This document shows positions 5,657 to 8,449 of a DNA stretch of 8,449 nt, piece after piece. The first letter of the stretch is position 1; each line of letters starts with the position of its first letter. The notes beneath the pieces were generated by a model. That model made no database searches. It was not told the origin of the DNA and worked only from the letters and a program-made list of their open reading frames with translations. The DNA is from Bizionia sp. Lineage in GTDB: Bacteria; Bacteroidota; Bacteroidia; Flavobacteriales; Flavobacteriaceae. Where the stretch lies: positions 1-8,449 of the forward strand of contig JAGPVI010000372.1 in the NCBI GenBank assembly GCA_018067115.1. Reading direction: 5' to 3'. The position numbers and the translations under genes are program-made.

Positions 5657-7290
5657 ATGACAAAACATACGTTCAGGAAAACCCCTACACTAACCTATTG
5701 CTTTACAGTAAGTTGCTTTATTTTTATATTGTTATCCTGTGGAAATGAATCTGATAAGCACGAAGACGGTTTGGTATTTCGTTATAACGAACATAAAAAC
5801 ATTGGCTCTTTAGACCCCGCATTTGCAAAAGACAATGCCGATATTTGGGCAGTTAACCAATTATTTAATGGGTTAATACAAATGGACGAAAATTTAAATG
5901 TGGTGCCTAGTATTGCTGAGTCTTGGAATGTTTTTGATGATGCACTCACCTACTCATTTAAATTGAAAAACGATGTGTTTTTCCATAAACACGAGCTATT
6001 TGGCAAAGATTCCACTAGAAACGTTGTAGCCCAAGATTTTGAATATAGCTTATTTAGAAATTGCGATACCAATTTAGCATCTCCAGGAAGCTGGGTAGTT
6101 AACAATATTTTCGATATTAAGGCCATTACTGCTGATTCTTTACATATCACTTTAAAAACACCAGACCCCTCATTTTTAGGTAAATTAACAATGAAGTATT
6201 GCTCGGTCGTTCCCCAGGAAATTGTAGAACATTATGGCAATGATTTTAGAGCAAACCCCATTGGAACTGGCCCTTTTAAGTTTCAGAAATGGATTGAAAA
6301 CATTAAATTAGTACTACGAAAAAACACTAATTATTTTGAAACCGATACAAACGGAAAGCCTCTACCTTATCTGGAAGCTATAGCTATCACTTTTTTACCA
6401 GACAAGCAAAGTGAATTTCTTCAGTTTATTCAAGGGAATTTAGATTTTTTAAATTCTTTAGACGCCTCATATCAAGATGATATTTTAACGACAACCGGTA
6501 AATTAAGAACAAAATACGAGGACAAAATAGATATAATACGCGGCCCCTATTTAAACACCGAGTATTTAGCGTTTTTTATGGACTCTGAAAGCCCTGAAAT
6601 GCAATCTTCTCTTTTAAGGCAAGCTGTTAACTATGGTTTCGACAGAAAAAAAATGATGATTTACTTACGTAATGGCGTTGGGATTCCTGCAAATGGCGGA
6701 TTTATTCCCAAAGGATTACCTGGTTTTAATGACGATATTGGTTATAGTTATGATCCTGAAAAAGCAAAAAAATTATTAGAACGTTATACCCAAGAAACCG
6801 GAAATACGTCTCCAAAAATCAGTATTACTACTACGAGTAATTATCTTAATTTTTGCGAATATATACAACGTGAATTGCAAAAAATAGGATTGGAGGTTGC
6901 TGTAGATGTTATGCCACCCGCAACATTAAAAGACGCCAAAGCAAACGGAAAATTAGATATGTTTAGAGCAAGCTGGGTTGCCGATTACCCAGACGCTCAA
7001 AATTATTTATCTTTATATTATAGTGGAAATTTGCACCCAATGGCCCAAACTACACCCATTATAAGAATCCGTTATTCGATAAATGGTATACTGAATCTTT
7101 TAAAGAAACCGACAATATAAAGCGGGAACGTTTATACTCGAAAATGGACAGTTTAGTAATGACTGAAGCCCCGATTGTACCATTGTATTATGATGAAGTG
7201 ATTCGCTTTACACAAAAAGGAATTTCTGGATTGGGTAACAATCCTATTAATTTATTAGAATTGAAACGTGTACAAAAAAGGAAGAATTAA
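5657..7290 (+). pseudogene. Peptide-type ABC transporter substrate-binding lipoprotein (SBP_bac_5), frameshifted near the 3' end
   Basis: This is a family 5 solute-binding protein (DppA/OppA type), normally a lipid-anchored peptide or nickel binder feeding an ABC importer. The N-terminus is a lipoprotein signal: basic and hydrophobic residues 1-27, then ILLSC with Cys28 as the lipidated residue. Family segments include SLDPAFAKDNADIWAVNQLFN (from residue 51), GTGPFKF (203-209), LRQAVNYGFDRKKMM (320-334) and ASWVADYPDAQNYL (438-451). In the starting frame translation ends at 7120 (487 residues) with an unrelated 29-residue tail. From 7033 another frame continues the family without a break: APNGPNYTHYKNPLFDKWY, then SLVMTEAPIVPLYYDE, ending at a TAA at 7288-7290. 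Joined, the product is 544 residues, a normal family length. The join needs one extra T in AAATTT (7027-7032), or a -1 ribosomal slip. It could be a decayed gene, a sequencing error or recoding. No permease or ATPase genes are adjacent in the window. Confidence 0.88.
7027..7033 (+). other. Frameshift point coinciding with a slippery-type heptamer (A AAT TTG)
   Basis: At exactly the place where the substrate-binding protein must change frame, the sequence is A AAT TTG in zero frame, the X XXY YYZ form used for -1 ribosomal frameshifting. A slip here would read AAA TTT and then GCA, entering the frame that completes the protein, with Leu in place of the expected Phe. A 5-bp stem, AATGG (7039-7043) with CCATT (7056-7060), lies 5 nt downstream, but it is weak, and I see no upstream Shine-Dalgarno-like stimulator. 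The simpler reading is loss of one T from TTTT. Confidence 0.3.
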
Positions 7291-7994
7291 GACAGGCCTA
7301 TAGAAGGTATTCTTTGTGCTCTGTCTTCGCTTAGTAGCCCTAAAACAATTAGATACTGAGCAACCCCATAGCAAAACATAATTAAAAAATCATCGAATAA
7401 AAACCCAGAACTAAACATTTTTAAAGCGGTTAAGGTTTCCGATAAACCAAATGAAAAAACACCAAAAAGAACTATTAAATAACTGCTTTTAGACACGGCC
7501 TGCTTTCGTAAAAAGGCAAACAAAAACAATAACAGAGCAACAAACAAATAAATTAAAATAGGAATAAAATAATAGTCTAATTTCGGATAGATCACAAATA
7601 AAAACCAAATCATAAACACAAAAGAAAGTAATAAGAAAGGTAGTATTTTTGATATCTCGAAGATTTCATAATTCTTAAAGCGCATACAGTAAAACCCTTT
7701 CCCTACGACAAAAAACAAAATAGAAATCATAAAAAAAAGTGGCATACTATCAAACACAAATGTGATATCTCCTAGCATAAAAAATAACAAAGCTACACTT
7801 GTATACTTACTGTTTTTAGGCTCTCGTTCTTTATGGTTAATACTGTAATAAAGCATCAATGAACCTATAACTAAAACCTTAGTCACAACTCTTAGCAATG
7901 GAATTTGAACCTCTAATTTTACATAAATATCTAAAAATAAAAGCACCAGAAAAACCATTAAAAAATACAGTCGTTTTTTAAAAAGGATCTTCAT
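7287..7994 (-). CDS. YhhN-family (lysoplasmalogenase-like) integral membrane protein
   Basis: This 235-residue polytopic membrane protein has about eight hydrophobic segments (roughly 8-22, 34-50, 65-81, 86-103, 116-136, 141-163, 170-190 and 202-222). It matches the YhhN/TMEM86 family in length and in pattern. VTKVLVIGSLMLYY (37-50) stands for the first conserved segment. ALLFFMLGD (68-76) carries the family Gly-Asp. GVFSFGLSETLTALKMF (178-194) stands where SDSLLALNKF is usual, and YGVAQYLIVLGLL (209-221) is the conserved last helix. Characterised animal and some bacterial members hydrolyse the vinyl ether bond of lysoplasmalogens; whether this one does is unknown. The usual Asp of the SDS motif is Glu186 here. 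The start is 19 bp after the stop of the GlmU-like gene, so the two are probably co-transcribed. Its stop codon interlocks with the convergent substrate-binding protein stop in the palindrome TTAA. Confidence 0.8.
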   Translation of the reverse strand: MKILFKKRLYFLMVFLVLLFLDIYVKLEVQIPLLRVVTKVLVIGSLMLYYSINHKEREPKNSKYTSVALLFFMLGDITFVFDSMPLFFMISILFFVVGKGFYCMRFKNYEIFEISKILPFLLLSFVFMIWFLFVIYPKLDYYFIPILIYLFVALLLFLFAFLRKQAVSKSSYLIVLFGVFSFGLSETLTALKMFSSGFLFDDFLIMFCYGVAQYLIVLGLLSEDRAQRIPSIGLS

Positions 7995-8013
7995 AGGCTT
8001 TTAATTATATAAA

Positions 8014-8449
8014 TTATTCTCTTCTGAATCTTTTCGTGTCTTCAAAAACAAACTCTAAAATTGCTTTATCTTGTTCTGAGAATTCAATACCACGTCTAGA
8101 CATTACAACTTCCGCAACTTCAAAAGCTTTATCTGTTTTATAAGTGGTAAAGCCAGCACTACCTCCCCAGCTATAACTCGGCACAAAATTTCTAGGAAAT
8201 CCACTTCCGAAGATATTTACATTCACCCCAATTACGGTACCTGTATTAAACATTGTATTAATTCCACATTTACTGTGATCTCCCATCATTAATCCACAAA
8301 ATTGCAATCCTGTTTTAGCAAATCTTTCGGTATCGTAATCCCAAAGTTTTACTTCTGCATAATTGTTTTTTAAGTTCGAATTGTTAGAATCTGCGCCAAT
8401 ATTACACCATTCTCCTAATACAGAATTCCCTAAAAAGCCATCGTGACCT
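8014..8449 (-). CDS. GlmU-like sugar nucleotidyltransferase/acetyltransferase, C-terminal part (5' end off the window)
   Basis: These are the last 144 residues of a larger protein, open in frame to the right edge. No true start lies in the window, since a TTG at 8307 sits inside conserved sequence. The visible part is the left-handed beta-helix end of the Bacteroidota GlmU-like family: GHDGFLGNSVLGEWCNIGA, then NLKNNYAEVKLWDYD, KTGLQFCGLMMGDHSKCGI, NTGTVIGVNVNIFGSGFP and NFVPSYSWGG. These are hexapeptide-type repeats and a characteristic NFVPS-W-GG segment. The last 45 residues (AFEVAEVVMSRRG to FEDTKRFRRE) are a charged helical tail. The N-terminal part beyond the window should hold a nucleotidyltransferase domain. 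The family is annotated as an alternative UDP-GlcNAc pyrophosphorylase/GlcN-1-P acetyltransferase for peptidoglycan precursors, which is inferred here. It is followed 19 bp later by the YhhN-family gene. Confidence 0.88.
   Translation of the reverse strand, partial: GHDGFLGNSVLGEWCNIGADSNNSNLKNNYAEVKLWDYDTERFAKTGLQFCGLMMGDHSKCGINTMFNTGTVIGVNVNIFGSGFPRNFVPSYSWGGSAGFTTYKTDKAFEVAEVVMSRRGIEFSEQDKAILEFVFEDTKRFRRE

Noticed and set aside
5950..6150. 66-codon minus-strand open frame inside the substrate-binding protein gene
   Set aside because: It overlaps a region with unmistakable SBP_bac_5 sequence on the other strand and has no signal of its own.
8305..8307. TTG as the start of a 97-residue protein
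   Set aside because: The frame stays open upstream to the window edge and encodes conserved GlmU-like beta-helix sequence, so the TTG is an internal Leu codon.

Overview
The window is about 35% G+C and reads as chromosomal DNA from a member of the Bacteroidota, most likely a Flavobacteriaceae species. Four things point there: a Por/type IX secretion (T9SS) C-terminal sorting domain, promoter elements of the Bacteroidota form TAnnTTTG, start codons preceded by A/T-rich sequence rather than Shine-Dalgarno motifs, and a GlmU-like protein of the Bacteroidota type. No tRNA, rRNA, CRISPR array, insertion sequence or phage gene is visible.

Left part (1-2572, minus strand): three genes, read right to left. 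They are a small alpha/beta hydrolase, an MltD-like lytic transglycosylase, and a cardiolipin synthase that runs off the left edge. The transglycosylase stop and the cardiolipin synthase start overlap as TAATG, so these two are probably co-translated. The hydrolase lies 53 bp upstream and may belong to the same envelope-related operon.

Middle part (2573-5295): a short plus-strand gene encodes a degenerate GNAT-like protein. It converges on mtaB (tRNA methylthiotransferase, minus strand) with a bidirectional terminator between them. Upstream of mtaB is a secreted T9SS cargo protein of unknown function. Its terminator directly abuts the mtaB promoter. Its own promoter is a textbook Bacteroidota sigma-A match.

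Right part (5296-8449): a 361-bp intergenic region, then a plus-strand peptide-type ABC substrate-binding lipoprotein. Its reading frame is broken near its 3' end by what looks like a single missing T, located inside a sequence of the X XXY YYZ slippery form. The restored frame ends in a TTAA shared with the stop codon of the convergent YhhN-family membrane protein. Upstream of that gene, 19 bp away on the same strand, is the C-terminal part of a GlmU-like nucleotidyltransferase/acetyltransferase, which runs off the right edge.

Most of the window is ordinary housekeeping and envelope biology, and I do not see a convincing new multi-gene system. The points most worth following are the frameshift at the slippery heptamer, the GNAT-like protein that has lost its acetyl-CoA loop, and the unassigned domain of the T9SS cargo protein.
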